DNA from: Laspinema palackyanum D2c
GTDB lineage: Bacteria > Cyanobacteriota > Cyanobacteriia > Cyanobacteriales > Laspinemataceae
Direction: 5' to 3'
NCBI RefSeq assembly: GCF_025370875.1
Contig: NZ_JAMXFD010000002.1
Coordinates: 364,218-428,217, forward strand
Length of the DNA stretch: 64,000 bases
Both the position numbers and the translations under genes were made by a program. Positions 50,793 to 59,819 of the stretch are shown in pieces. How positions within the stretch are numbered: position 1 is the first letter of the stretch; the number at the start of each line of letters is the position of its first letter. The notes below the pieces were generated by a model, which was not told the DNA's origin, made no database searches, and saw nothing but the letters and a program-made list of their open reading frames with translations.

Positions 50793-53777
50793 CTATTTTA
50801 TGTGGTTGGTTAATTGTTTTTTCAAAACCTCTTCCTGTTTGTCAGCAGGCTGCTTTTCTGCTTCGTTTAACCATTTTGCCCACCGTGCCTCTGTGATAGC
50901 AGCCGCCTTTAAAAGCCCCAAAAGAGTAATGTTACCAAATTCTTTTAAGGTTTCAGGATCAGCTTGTCCGGTAGGTTGAATCGGAGCTTCTACAAATTGT
51001 CCCTTTTCTTTGTTAAATCCTCGAGTACATAACTTGTACAATGCTGCAACCACATCTGCTACATTGGCTTCATGAGCTTTGCCACTCTTATGACTAGAAG
51101 CACTCACATACAGCTTGAGTCGGCCTATTTTGCCTTTGGGTGCTTCTTTCGTAATCACTTTTTGTTTTTCGTTCTGGATTTCTATCCAAGTCTGTTTCAT
51201 CTGAGACTCACTTAATTTTTTCACCTCCGGTTCAATCTTACTTTTATCTTTCTTATCATTTAGCCCTTCAATTTTAATGATATGTTTTTGTTTGTCCTTA
51301 TTAACCCGGTCCTCTTTTTCTTGTCGAGCAAAAGTCTTGATATCACTAAATTCATCCTCAGATAAGCCCGGAGCCGGATCGCGGGTCAGCACTTGGGTCA
51401 TGTGGCTGTAATAACATTTGTAAACCCGGTTTTCCATTTCTCGATAACTGACATCTTCATCCCGTTGAGCTTTAGGTTTTCCACCAGACGTTATTCGCCG
51501 AGAGATCGTAGTTAAGAGGTTTGCTGCTTTATTCCGACTGTACTTAACGATCGCAAAACCCAATGAGAGGATACCGCCAATCGCAGCAACGCCAATCGCA
51601 ATAGGCGCACCCACACCAGAAAGGACCAAGGCACTACTGGCAACCGACGTTCCTCCTTGCGCCATTTTGAAACCCCCTTCTTCCATCTTGCGATTTTGAA
51701 TTTTTTTCATGGCGGAGGTAGCCGGTGAAAATTCATCTTGCACTACACTGAGTTCCTTAAGGGTTGCGGAGAGTTTGATGCAGCCTTCCTCAATCTCCTC
51801 TATTTGGATAATTATGGCGCTGACTTGTCTGCTCTTGGTTTCATAATCGATACTTGGATCATCTAAAAATGCGAATTCTTCCTGGAGTGAAGCTGATTCT
51901 TCTTCGATTTGTAAGTAGCGAGCGTAGATGGTATCTATCAATTCTTGCTGTTTTTTCTCAGTTTCCTTAACAGCATCTTTTGCTCCTTTTGCCCGATAAA
52001 TTTGGAATCCACCTTGGGCGATCGTAATCGAGCCAGTCACAATACCCGCAATAGATGCGGCCTGGGTCATAGCTGCCGCTCCCGAGTAGGTTCCTCCTGC
52101 CCATGCCTTTGATACATTTCCAATACCCTTAGCGGTATTAAAGCCATCTTTAACCGAGTCAGCAATATTACCTGCTGCTTCTAAGCCACTTGCTATTTTT
52201 TCTTTTGCGGTAGAAACCCGCCAATTAGTATATATATTATGCAGAGAGTTGAAGGTTAGCGCAATGTTATTGATTGCTGAAGCTCCATCTGCCAAAGCTC
52301 CACCGAGATCTCCCGCTCCTCCCCACTTGTCCTTTGTCGCCTCTGCAAGATCAGGGCCCCCGCTCACTACGCCGCTGGCCTTCACTGTTTTTCCAACTCC
52401 GTGTGCCATTTGTCCCGCACCAGATCCTATTTGGGTTACAGCTAGAATTTTTTCTCCTGTCGTTTCTGCCTCCGTCCAAGCGTTTTTTCCACTGCGAATA
52501 GCTAATGCACCTCCGAAAAAATTGGCCCCTCCGTCCAGAAAGTCTGTCGCCGTACCATTTAGATGCTCCTCAACCTTCCCCAAATCTGAAATATCGCCGG
52601 TGATGCCAGAGCCACTCCCAACACTTGTCAATCCGCCTTCTAGCGCTTCATAAGTTTCATCACTAAGACCTGTAGAGCCACTCTCTTCTGCCAAACTAGG
52701 AACACTTGACCCTGGATTGCCTACTCCTCCAGACAGTTGGAGAGCTTGGCGAGTTAAACCGATAAGTTCTTCAATGATAGGCTTACGGCCTTCACTGGAG
52801 GATTTTTTGCCAAATGGTATTTTGTCGGAATTTCCGTACCGTGTCATCCACTGTTCACAAGCCTCCAAAACTTGTATCAAGTTGTACTGTTGGTCTTCCC
52901 ATGTTTCTGAGTTATCCGTAGCTTGTAACCATCGGTCAATCAGAGTAATCTCTGCATCTCGGGTCCAAGTTTTCCCATAAGTTTGTGATTTGAAAACAGT
53001 GGGATTTAAGTTAGAATTTAAATTATCGGGTTCGCCATCTTCTTTGCTTCGTTGAATGTTGGGAGCCTGTTGCCGCTGTACAGTTCCTTCATTTTGCTGC
53101 ACCACATGAGTCAGTTCGTGAGCAAGTAATTCTTTTCCGCTTGAACTACTAGGATTATATTCTCCCTGCTTGAAAAAGATATTAGTTCCCGTGGTGAAAG
53201 CACGAGCGCTCAGGGAACGGTTGAGAGTATCAGCCGTGTTATTGGTATGAACGCGCACCCCACTAAAATCTGTCCCAAATGCGCCTTCCATCTGGCGACG
53301 AATCGGTTCCCCTAGGGGCGTCCCACCACTTCTGGCTTGACTGATGGTACTTTCCAAGTCTGATGAAGCGGCTCCCCCCTCTACGGCTTCTCGGCGTTGC
53401 ACCGTGAGTCTCATGATTGAAGGTTTAGAAAACATTTGACGCTGCACCGCATCCCCACCTCCGTTCCCATCTGGGGGTGTAGGGGCGCTAATTTGTTTGA
53501 CGACTTTGCGAGCAATGGTATCGGCTTCTTGCTCGTATTTATCGTCCGGTGCGCCAATGGTGAGTTTGGGTTGGATGGGTGGGGGGGCAGAAACATCGAT
53601 GCGCGAGAGGCGGCTTCCCCCGATTTGTCCCGGTTCTGCTTTGGTTTGTAATTCCGGTGCGATCGCCGTTTCGGATTCGGCAGCCTGGGCAAAAGGACGG
53701 GGTTTGAACATCCCCGTGGCAGGAGTCGGTGTGGTGTTCGATGGTCCTTTTTTCTGAATCTGCCGTCCGCTTGCCAT
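50793..53777 (-). CDS. DUF4157 protein with HELTH motif (eCIS-associated core/effector)
   Basis: 994 residues. The disordered N-terminus carries PPIQPKLTIGAPDDKYEQEA (66-85), the leading motif of DUF4157, and the zinc-peptidase motif HELTHVVQQ at 220-228; the domain spans about 70-235. DUF4157 is one of the most consistent companions of extracellular contractile injection systems. A long non-catalytic region follows: Gly/Ala-rich hydrophobic stretches (about 480-600), coiled coil (KETEKKQQELIDTIYARYLQ), and a strongly hydrophobic segment GVGAPIAIGVAAIGGILSLG near 735, then a charged C-terminus. The latter parts look like a membrane-inserting or pore-type module. Probable injected toxin; no N-terminal signal peptide. 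Confidence 0.88.
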   Translation of the reverse strand: MASGRQIQKKGPSNTTPTPATGMFKPRPFAQAAESETAIAPELQTKAEPGQIGGSRLSRIDVSAPPPIQPKLTIGAPDDKYEQEADTIARKVVKQISAPTPPDGNGGGDAVQRQMFSKPSIMRLTVQRREAVEGGAASSDLESTISQARSGGTPLGEPIRRQMEGAFGTDFSGVRVHTNNTADTLNRSLSARAFTTGTNIFFKQGEYNPSSSSGKELLAHELTHVVQQNEGTVQRQQAPNIQRSKEDGEPDNLNSNLNPTVFKSQTYGKTWTRDAEITLIDRWLQATDNSETWEDQQYNLIQVLEACEQWMTRYGNSDKIPFGKKSSSEGRKPIIEELIGLTRQALQLSGGVGNPGSSVPSLAEESGSTGLSDETYEALEGGLTSVGSGSGITGDISDLGKVEEHLNGTATDFLDGGANFFGGALAIRSGKNAWTEAETTGEKILAVTQIGSGAGQMAHGVGKTVKASGVVSGGPDLAEATKDKWGGAGDLGGALADGASAINNIALTFNSLHNIYTNWRVSTAKEKIASGLEAAGNIADSVKDGFNTAKGIGNVSKAWAGGTYSGAAAMTQAASIAGIVTGSITIAQGGFQIYRAKGAKDAVKETEKKQQELIDTIYARYLQIEEESASLQEEFAFLDDPSIDYETKSRQVSAIIIQIEEIEEGCIKLSATLKELSVVQDEFSPATSAMKKIQNRKMEEGGFKMAQGGTSVASSALVLSGVGAPIAIGVAAIGGILSLGFAIVKYSRNKAANLLTTISRRITSGGKPKAQRDEDVSYREMENRVYKCYYSHMTQVLTRDPAPGLSEDEFSDIKTFARQEKEDRVNKDKQKHIIKIEGLNDKKDKSKIEPEVKKLSESQMKQTWIEIQNEKQKVITKEAPKGKIGRLKLYVSASSHKSGKAHEANVADVVAALYKLCTRGFNKEKGQFVEAPIQPTGQADPETLKEFGNITLLGLLKAAAITEARWAKWLNEAEKQPADKQEEVLKKQLTNHIK

Positions 53778-53935
53778 AGTCTTGCCTCAGCGATCGCTAT
53801 TGATAGGGTATTTTTATCTAGTATTTCATGAACGGGTAACTCAGGTCTATTGGACTAAGGTCTAGATTTTTAACCCCTGATTACACGGATTTGCACGGAT
53901 TTGGAGAGGGTCACGGAGTGGGAGGTGGGGAGGGG

Positions 53936-54103
53936 TTAGTTGATGAAGCGTTTGATTTTTAGGCTGGCTTCGCCGAAGTTGAGGAGGAGTCCGAGGCGGT
54001 GGTAGCTGCCTTTTAAGTAGTTGATGACTTGGGCTTGCCCATTGTTGTTTAACAGTTGAACGGCTTTGGCTTGGATAATGATTGGGGTAAAAATGTAGTT
54101 TAA
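53936..54103 (-). pseudogene. C-terminal remnant of a GxxExxY-family gene
   Basis: The minus frame reads IFTPIIIQAKAVQLLNNNGQ, then AQVINYLKGSYHRLGLLLNF and ends LKIKRFIN followed by TAA. This is the conserved end of the GxxExxY protein family (LKA..., L..Y...S, R.GLL.NFG...L...R). A stop at 54104-54106 lies directly upstream in frame and no start exists, so only 55 codons remain. Confidence 0.65.
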
Positions 54104-54166
54104 TTACTCCCCTGGCATTTATTTAAAATGGGTAAAAAATTGGGCGGGTAACGATTTGCATAGTCA

Positions 54167-54207
54167 ATAAAAAGGCTAGGCTGCTATCTTTAAGGATAGC
54201 AGCCTAG
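54167..54207 (-). terminator. Strong rho-independent terminator of the calpain gene
   Basis: A 13-bp perfect stem CTAGGCTGCTATC / GATAGCAGCCTAG with a 6-base loop (54176-54207) is followed on the minus strand by CCTTTTTATT. It lies 51 bases after the calpain stop. Confidence 0.88.
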
Positions 54208-54257
54208 GGCATTTTGAATGCGATCGGATAATTAATTTCCCGACTGGGTAGAGACGA

Positions 54258-57089
54258 TTACTGAGACAGGCTCACCGCAGCAAAGTTCTGCAAAAACTGA
54301 TCGAAGGTTAGGGACACAAATCCATCATTAATATTATCCACTGCCCCGTTTTGAGTATCGCTGCCCCAGGGGTTCCGGACTAGGATCATTTTCGTGCCAC
54401 TCTGATCAACAAAAGCATTATGAACACTATAGGCATGGCCGCCCACCAGCATACCCTGAGATAGCTGTTCGGCATTTGAGATTGTCCCAGACATGGCATA
54501 GCGACCGCCATTCAATGTGTTTTGAATGTTTTGAAAGATTTCATCCGGGGTAATATTCCCTAATAAACGATAATTACCGCTCATCTCATCACTGAAGTCG
54601 ATTAGAGAATATTCGGTATTATCTTGGGAATCATCCCAGCTAATCTCTTGGATGGCTTGACCCGTCACTCGGCGGAGGGGAAGCCCCCCGAAATCACCAT
54701 TTCCTATCACATCATAGCCATTGCGACCCGTCTCCTCACCCCGCCACTTCGCATAGGCTCGTTCAAAAATTGAGGCCCAGACGGGTTGCCCCGAGGCTTG
54801 GTTTGGTGAGACAGAATCATTGCTCCACTTTGCCCCAAACAAGAGAGACTGATCGATTGGCACTTGGTTATCCACCGTTACTGTGGTCGGATTGCCCGTT
54901 TGGTAGTTATAGAACTGGAAGGTATAGTTATTGCCATCAGTGGTAACCCCACTGTTGAGAACGGCACTGGTTGCTAAGGCAGCGGCGCTGGGATCTTCTA
55001 TCTTGCCGAAGGTAGCAGCCAAGGCTGCCAGAAAGGCGCAGTCCCCAAATCCGCCTTGGTTCAAGTTATTGATTTGAATGGGAGAGATCTGACCCCCGGT
55101 TAGGGGTTGGTAGGTAAACTCATGAACCTTGTCTTGTTCTAAACCCGTATCACTCCGCCCGCCTTTTTCCAGAAAGACTGGCGCTGGCAGGGCGATAGAA
55201 CCCAAAGACAAATTGTTGGTTCGGATAGAACCCGAAGACCAATTGTTCGCTGCATCCAACTCAAGGTTACTGCTGGCACTGGCACTGCGGACTGCTGGGG
55301 GAGTCGGCGTCCCTGTGACTAGGGCATTTAGGGTATAGTCGCCAAACCCCGGAGAATCCACACTGGAGGCATAGACGACATACTTGCCACCTTGGGTTGT
55401 AGTGAAGCTCACTTGAGCGTCGTAGTTGCCGCCTTCGATGTCGATATCATCGTTTTCAGCAACCACTTCGCCCGTGAGCAGATCCACTACGGTTAGATAA
55501 GCATCAAAATCCTGTGATTCCTGAGTCACTGTGACTGTTAACCCGGCCCCCAGTTCTGGCAACAGGTAGGGATCGGCGTAGTTGTCCTGATCGTTGGGAT
55601 CGAACTCATCGTTGCGATCAAGCTGCCCCTTCCTGGGGATACCGGGGAGTAGGGGGTTATAGCTTTCAATGCCGACGCGACTGCCCGGTTCGGAGATGGC
55701 AAAAATTTCGTAGGGTGTTGCCGCGCCCGGAGCAGTGACATTGATGTAATAGATGCCGGGGTTGATACTGTTGAGTTCGATTTCATTTGTCCCCTGTGCA
55801 ATGACCTCATCGGGGTCTAACTGGTCATTGCCGTTGCGATCGCTCCATAGGCTCAGGTTGAGATCGCTCTCCTGGTAATCGGTAAACATATCTATATATC
55901 CCCCAGCAAATACCTCCAGGCGATAGGTATCCACGGGATCGCTCCCCCCTACATAGTCATGCAATTCTACATCGCCGTCTGCTTCTAGGTTGCGTGCACT
56001 ACTGGGCCGATCGCCGGCTAAATCTCGGGCTACTGTTCCGGCAACTCCAGCTAAACTGAGGATGTAGCTGGTATCTCCCTCAAATTGCTCTACCCCGATG
56101 AAATATTGACCCGGATCGAGGGAGACGTTTTCGATGCTTTCATCAGCACTGTCCCATCGTTCTGAGGAGGTAATAATTTCCTCTCCTCCCAGTTCCCCAT
56201 CCTCATCCAAATCCTGATAGAGTAGCAAATCCGCATCGGCACTCAATCCGGTGAGACTGAACTCAACGATGCTGCTTTCGGTTACTTGGAATTGGAACAA
56301 GTCCAGAAAATCCCGATCGCCCACTTCCCCTTGAATGCTCACTCTCCCAGGTATCAACCCCAGATTCCTTGCCCCCGGTTCTGTGTCGTCGCGGGTGGCG
56401 CGCACGGTACTGAAAGTCTCTGTTAAGTCTTCGGCACTGACTCCCTGAACCCGCGCTAGGAACTCTCCATTCGCCTTGAGGGAAATAAATGTATCGGTGC
56501 CCACGGTTTCTAGGGTAATATCCGCTTCGGTCAGGGCATCATTGGCTCCATCGGTGAGGGCAAATACATCCCCGTCATCGTTACTAAAATCGGTAATTAG
56601 ATCAGCAAGGTTGCGATCGCTCGTGGTATGGCGGATATCTAAGACAAACGCATCGGAACCATCATCCCCAGTCAGAGTGTCACTCCCGCCATCTCCAGAT
56701 AGGAAGTCATCACCCTGGCCGCCCATCAAGATATCATCCCCCTTACCGCTAAAGATGATATCATTGCCGCGTTCCCCCATGAGCAGGTCTGCTCCCTCGT
56801 TCCCGAACAGGAGATCCGCTCCCCGACCCCCGTGAATAGTGTCTGCTCCCTGGAGACCCGAGATAGTATCGGCTCCAATATTGCCCAAAATGAGATCAGG
56901 ATTGCCTGAACCGTCAATCCTATCCGCCCCATCCAGACCGCGAATTGTAGTGCCAATGGGTATTTCGGCTCCTACTGTAAACACATTGGGAGCATTGTCT
57001 AAATCAAAAAAATTATCAGCCACGGGTAGCACTCCTGATGATGGGAAAACCCAGTCCCCTTGCTTGTTCTTCGCGATCGCGCTACTCAT
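54258..57089 (-). CDS. Calpain-family cysteine protease with RTX and PPC domains
   Basis: 943 residues. RTX-type calcium-binding nonapeptides occupy about 55-150 (GADTIHGGRGADLLFGNEGA). Three bacterial pre-peptidase C-terminal (PPC-like) beta-domains follow at about 240-590 (LDPGQYFIGVEQFEGDTSY, INPGIYYINVTAPG). The calpain C2 protease domain takes 665-943: Cys684 in GDCAFLAALAA, His885 in GGHAYSVHNA and Asn906 in VRNPWGSDTQNG. All three catalytic residues are in place. No signal peptide is visible; RTX normally points to type I secretion but usually sits at the C-terminus. An AGGA site precedes ATG 57089. It lies between the DUF4157 and ATPase genes of the injection locus and could be an effector. 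Confidence 0.9.
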   Translation of the reverse strand: MSSAIAKNKQGDWVFPSSGVLPVADNFFDLDNAPNVFTVGAEIPIGTTIRGLDGADRIDGSGNPDLILGNIGADTISGLQGADTIHGGRGADLLFGNEGADLLMGERGNDIIFSGKGDDILMGGQGDDFLSGDGGSDTLTGDDGSDAFVLDIRHTTSDRNLADLITDFSNDDGDVFALTDGANDALTEADITLETVGTDTFISLKANGEFLARVQGVSAEDLTETFSTVRATRDDTEPGARNLGLIPGRVSIQGEVGDRDFLDLFQFQVTESSIVEFSLTGLSADADLLLYQDLDEDGELGGEEIITSSERWDSADESIENVSLDPGQYFIGVEQFEGDTSYILSLAGVAGTVARDLAGDRPSSARNLEADGDVELHDYVGGSDPVDTYRLEVFAGGYIDMFTDYQESDLNLSLWSDRNGNDQLDPDEVIAQGTNEIELNSINPGIYYINVTAPGAATPYEIFAISEPGSRVGIESYNPLLPGIPRKGQLDRNDEFDPNDQDNYADPYLLPELGAGLTVTVTQESQDFDAYLTVVDLLTGEVVAENDDIDIEGGNYDAQVSFTTTQGGKYVVYASSVDSPGFGDYTLNALVTGTPTPPAVRSASASSNLELDAANNWSSGSIRTNNLSLGSIALPAPVFLEKGGRSDTGLEQDKVHEFTYQPLTGGQISPIQINNLNQGGFGDCAFLAALAATFGKIEDPSAAALATSAVLNSGVTTDGNNYTFQFYNYQTGNPTTVTVDNQVPIDQSLLFGAKWSNDSVSPNQASGQPVWASIFERAYAKWRGEETGRNGYDVIGNGDFGGLPLRRVTGQAIQEISWDDSQDNTEYSLIDFSDEMSGNYRLLGNITPDEIFQNIQNTLNGGRYAMSGTISNAEQLSQGMLVGGHAYSVHNAFVDQSGTKMILVRNPWGSDTQNGAVDNINDGFVSLTFDQFLQNFAAVSLSQ

Positions 57090-57390
57090 CTCGATCCTGA
57101 ATGTGAGGTAAGAAACACTAAGAAATATGGGATCTAACGGTCCCTAGATTAGCGCTTGTTGAAAATTCAAGATCGAGCATGAGAACGCAGGCCAAAAGTC
57201 GGAACTGTTTTGGCGATCGCGTCGTCTGCCGTCTTCCAAGTAGGGAAAATCTGGTTATATAGATTAGCTTTATTTACTTTCCCACGAACACCCCAGGATC
57301 TCCATCGACTAAAGTCTAAGTTAAAGCGCGATCGCCGGGTGACCAACGTCTAAGTTCCTAGATTCTCTCGTTCAGGGATGCGATCGCCCA
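57090..57390. other. Intergenic region, nothing recognised
   Basis: 301 bp between the calpain gene and the AAA+ gene, both on the minus strand. It contains several GCGATCGC-like octamers and an ATCGACTAAAGTCTAAG stretch, but no gene or clear terminator. Confidence 0.5.
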
Positions 57391-59403
57391 TCACACCCAT
57401 CCCTTCACCTCCATATCGGTCAAAGGTCTTTCTAATTTCATATATTCACTTTTTGACGCTTCCAGGATATGTTTCATCATCACGGGCTCATTAGCATCGG
57501 CGGCAATGAAGGCGGAGTTTAAGGCAATATTGCGGATGTTTCCTCCAGCGACATTGAGTTTACCGAGTTTAGGATAATTTAACCCTTCAGTTGGAGTTTG
57601 TTTGGGGAAAATACGTCGCCAAATTTCTTCCCGTTGATTGGCGTCGGGGAAGGGGAATTGAATGACGAAGCGGATACGGCGGAGGAAGGCTTGGTCTAAG
57701 GAACTTTTGAGGTTGGTGGTGAGGATGGCTAATCCTCGATAGGCTTCCATGCGTTGCAGGAGGTAGGCGACTTCGATGTTGGCATGGCGATCGTGGGAGT
57801 CTTTGACTTCGCTGCGTTTGCCAAATAAGGCGTCGGCTTCGTCGAAGAGGAGGATGGACCCGCCTGCTTCGGCGGAGTCGAAGACTCGGCGCAGGTTTTT
57901 CTCGGTTTCTCCGATATATTTACTGATGATGGAACTGAGGTCGATGCGATACAGATCGAGGTGCAGTTCTTGGGCGATAATATCAGCAGCCATTGTTTTC
58001 CCCGTACCGCTGGCACCGGCAAACAGGGCGGTGATGCCTAATCCTCGGCCACTTTTGCCGCCAAATCCCCAGGTTTCGTAAACTTTGGCCCGTTGTCGCA
58101 CATGGGCGATGATTTCTCGGAGGGTGTCTCGTTGGATGTCGGGGAGTACGAGGTCCTCCCACTGGCTACCGGATTCGATGCGTTGGGCGAGGTCTTCCAT
58201 GCGCGATCGCGCCTGAATCCGACAAGTCTGCCACAGTTGGCTGCCAAAGTCGTTGCTGTTGTCGGTGGCAATCTGGTTGGTTCCTTTGGTTTTGAGGCAG
58301 GCAGCACGGATGGCGGGAGCGCTCAGGCTAAAATGGGAGACTAAGGTTTCAATGTGACCGTTTAACTGGGCAGCGTCTGCACCGAGGGTATTGACCCAGA
58401 GTTCCCGTTGTTCCTGGGATGAGGGTTGTTCGACTTCAAAGGTGATTAAGGGACGTTGCCGGGGATGGCGGCGATCGCGGCTGGTAATTAGTAAGGGATT
58501 ATCGTAGTTTTCGATAATGCGGGCGATCGCACTTTCTCGGGCGACATCATTACTGTCCACTTCATCGCAGTCTAATAGCAAGGCACTGTTATTTAAAAAT
58601 GCCTCTCTCTCCCATAACCGCATCAACTCGGTGATTTCCCCCAAGGCGATGGGGATGACATCCCCTGCCATGACGTGCAAGTTCCAACCGATCGCACTAC
58701 AAACTGCCGAGGCGATCGCCCGCTTACTGGCGACATCACTGCCACATAATTGCACAATCGGCACCTTCCCCAACTCTTCACTCACCAGCATTCCCGCCAC
58801 CTGTTCCGCCAACTGGCGATGGGAACCACATAAACGGTCCATTTCCCCCACTTGGATGGGGATGCGGGTGACTGCTGCAACCAATCGTTCATCGGGATGT
58901 TCAATTCCGACTAAATAATGCAACACCCGTTCATCAATTCTCAGGGGACTCTGGGTGAGGGCGTTGCCCGTCCCAATCTCAATCAATCGCCACCGGCGCA
59001 ATGCTCCCACCGGCGTCAGTGCCATCCAATTCGGTGAAGGTAAGACATCCAAAGCCAGAGTAAAGGTGGGATATTGAGCTTGAGCATCCCCTTGAGCAGT
59101 GGCACAGAGGGTTCCCCAAGTGCCATCCAGTTCCATCCCGGCGCATAACAGCAGGATATCTCGCTCAAAAGCTGATAATCCAAAGCGATCGCCCAGTTCA
59201 TTTAAACTCGGAGGCGTCTCCAAATGCCAACCGATTGCCTGTTCCTTAAGCGAAAAGAATTCGGCTGTATCAAATTCCGCCTCTGGATTCAGGCGTTGGA
59301 GGTGAATCTGTAAATAGGAACGAACCCGGGCGATCTCCGCCATCAAATACTCTTGATTGGCGATCAACCAAGTTTTAGTCGGACTCATATTGACTCCAGA
59401 CAT
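57391..59403 (-). CDS. AAA+ ATPase of the injection system (Pvc15-like)
   Basis: 670 residues. The C-terminal AAA+ domain has Walker A GASGTGKT (463-470), Walker B ILLFDEAD (517-524), and the arginine-finger region FLRRIRF (573-579). An N-terminal degenerate AAA-like module (about 190-340) with ALLLDCDEVD but no Walker A precedes it. This two-part layout is that of Pvc15/Afp15-type ATPases, required for assembly or maturation of eCIS particles. The start may be ATG 59403, abutting the TAA of the preceding gene (TAAATG), or ATG 59388, which has GGAG five bases upstream; I retain the longer form. Translational coupling with the preceding small gene is likely. Confidence 0.93.
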   Translation of the reverse strand: MSGVNMSPTKTWLIANQEYLMAEIARVRSYLQIHLQRLNPEAEFDTAEFFSLKEQAIGWHLETPPSLNELGDRFGLSAFERDILLLCAGMELDGTWGTLCATAQGDAQAQYPTFTLALDVLPSPNWMALTPVGALRRWRLIEIGTGNALTQSPLRIDERVLHYLVGIEHPDERLVAAVTRIPIQVGEMDRLCGSHRQLAEQVAGMLVSEELGKVPIVQLCGSDVASKRAIASAVCSAIGWNLHVMAGDVIPIALGEITELMRLWEREAFLNNSALLLDCDEVDSNDVARESAIARIIENYDNPLLITSRDRRHPRQRPLITFEVEQPSSQEQRELWVNTLGADAAQLNGHIETLVSHFSLSAPAIRAACLKTKGTNQIATDNSNDFGSQLWQTCRIQARSRMEDLAQRIESGSQWEDLVLPDIQRDTLREIIAHVRQRAKVYETWGFGGKSGRGLGITALFAGASGTGKTMAADIIAQELHLDLYRIDLSSIISKYIGETEKNLRRVFDSAEAGGSILLFDEADALFGKRSEVKDSHDRHANIEVAYLLQRMEAYRGLAILTTNLKSSLDQAFLRRIRFVIQFPFPDANQREEIWRRIFPKQTPTEGLNYPKLGKLNVAGGNIRNIALNSAFIAADANEPVMMKHILEASKSEYMKLERPLTDMEVKGWV

Positions 59404-59628
59404 TTAGCCACCAATTTCTTTAATCAAATTTTCAAAATAACTCTGAGCTTCCTGGGGAGTCATCATCAATGCTTCTCCTTTCCGCAAAATTTCATACTTC
59501 CCCCCCCGATATCCATGACCCACAATCAACCCCATTTTAACCGCTCGATTCCCTAACTCATTTAACTGATTGATACTCATCATATCAACCTCTTGATTCA
59601 GCCGTTTTTTCAACTCTTCTTCATTCAT
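59404..59628 (-). CDS. Small unrecognised protein coupled to the AAA+ ATPase gene
   Basis: 74 residues from ATG 59628 (MNEEELKKRLNQEVDMMSIN). The frame is open further upstream to 59682, but those bases belong to an inverted repeat, so I reject that extension. No family is recognised; the protein is helical with a short basic Gly segment (VGHGYRGGKYEILRKGEALM). Its stop codon touches the start of the AAA+ gene. Position suggests an assembly partner of the ATPase. Confidence 0.7.
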   Translation of the reverse strand: MNEEELKKRLNQEVDMMSINQLNELGNRAVKMGLIVGHGYRGGKYEILRKGEALMMTPQEAQSYFENLIKEIGG

Positions 59629-59651
59629 AATGGGAATTTTTTCCGTTGTTT

Positions 59652-59716
59652 GTAGTGACGACTTCAGTCGTCGTCCGGGCATTTTGTTGATAAGAAACGA
59701 CTAAAGTCGTTACTAC
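59652..59716. repeat. Imperfect inverted repeat of the ACGACTxxAGTCGT type
   Basis: GTAGTGACGACTTCAGTCGT and AACGACTAAAGTCGTTACTAC are imperfect reverse complements around a 24-base loop. STRR-like TCCTTGGTCATTGGTCAT follows at about 59726-59744. Related ACTAAAGTC pieces occur near 32406 and 57308. Confidence 0.8.
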
Positions 59717-59819
59717 GAACGTTTGTCCTTGGTCATTGGTCATAATCATCTCACCCCATCCAATTCATCCTCCCCCTCTCTTCCGTGAACATCAATGAAA
59801 TCAGTGGTTCCTAATCCCC

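Larger units (their letters stand above)
53778..54257. other. 480-bp spacer holding a gene remnant and a terminator
   Basis: From right to left on the minus strand it contains the calpain-gene terminator (54167-54207), a GxxExxY C-terminal remnant (53936-54103) and a dispersed repeat (CACGGATTTGCACGGATTTG near 53886-53905) whose inverted copy lies at 35324-35343. No intact gene. Confidence 0.7.

Noticed and set aside
59629-59682. N-terminal extension of the small gene before the AAA+ ATPase
   Set aside because: These codons lie partly in an inverted repeat and look unlike protein; ATG 59628 is preferred.
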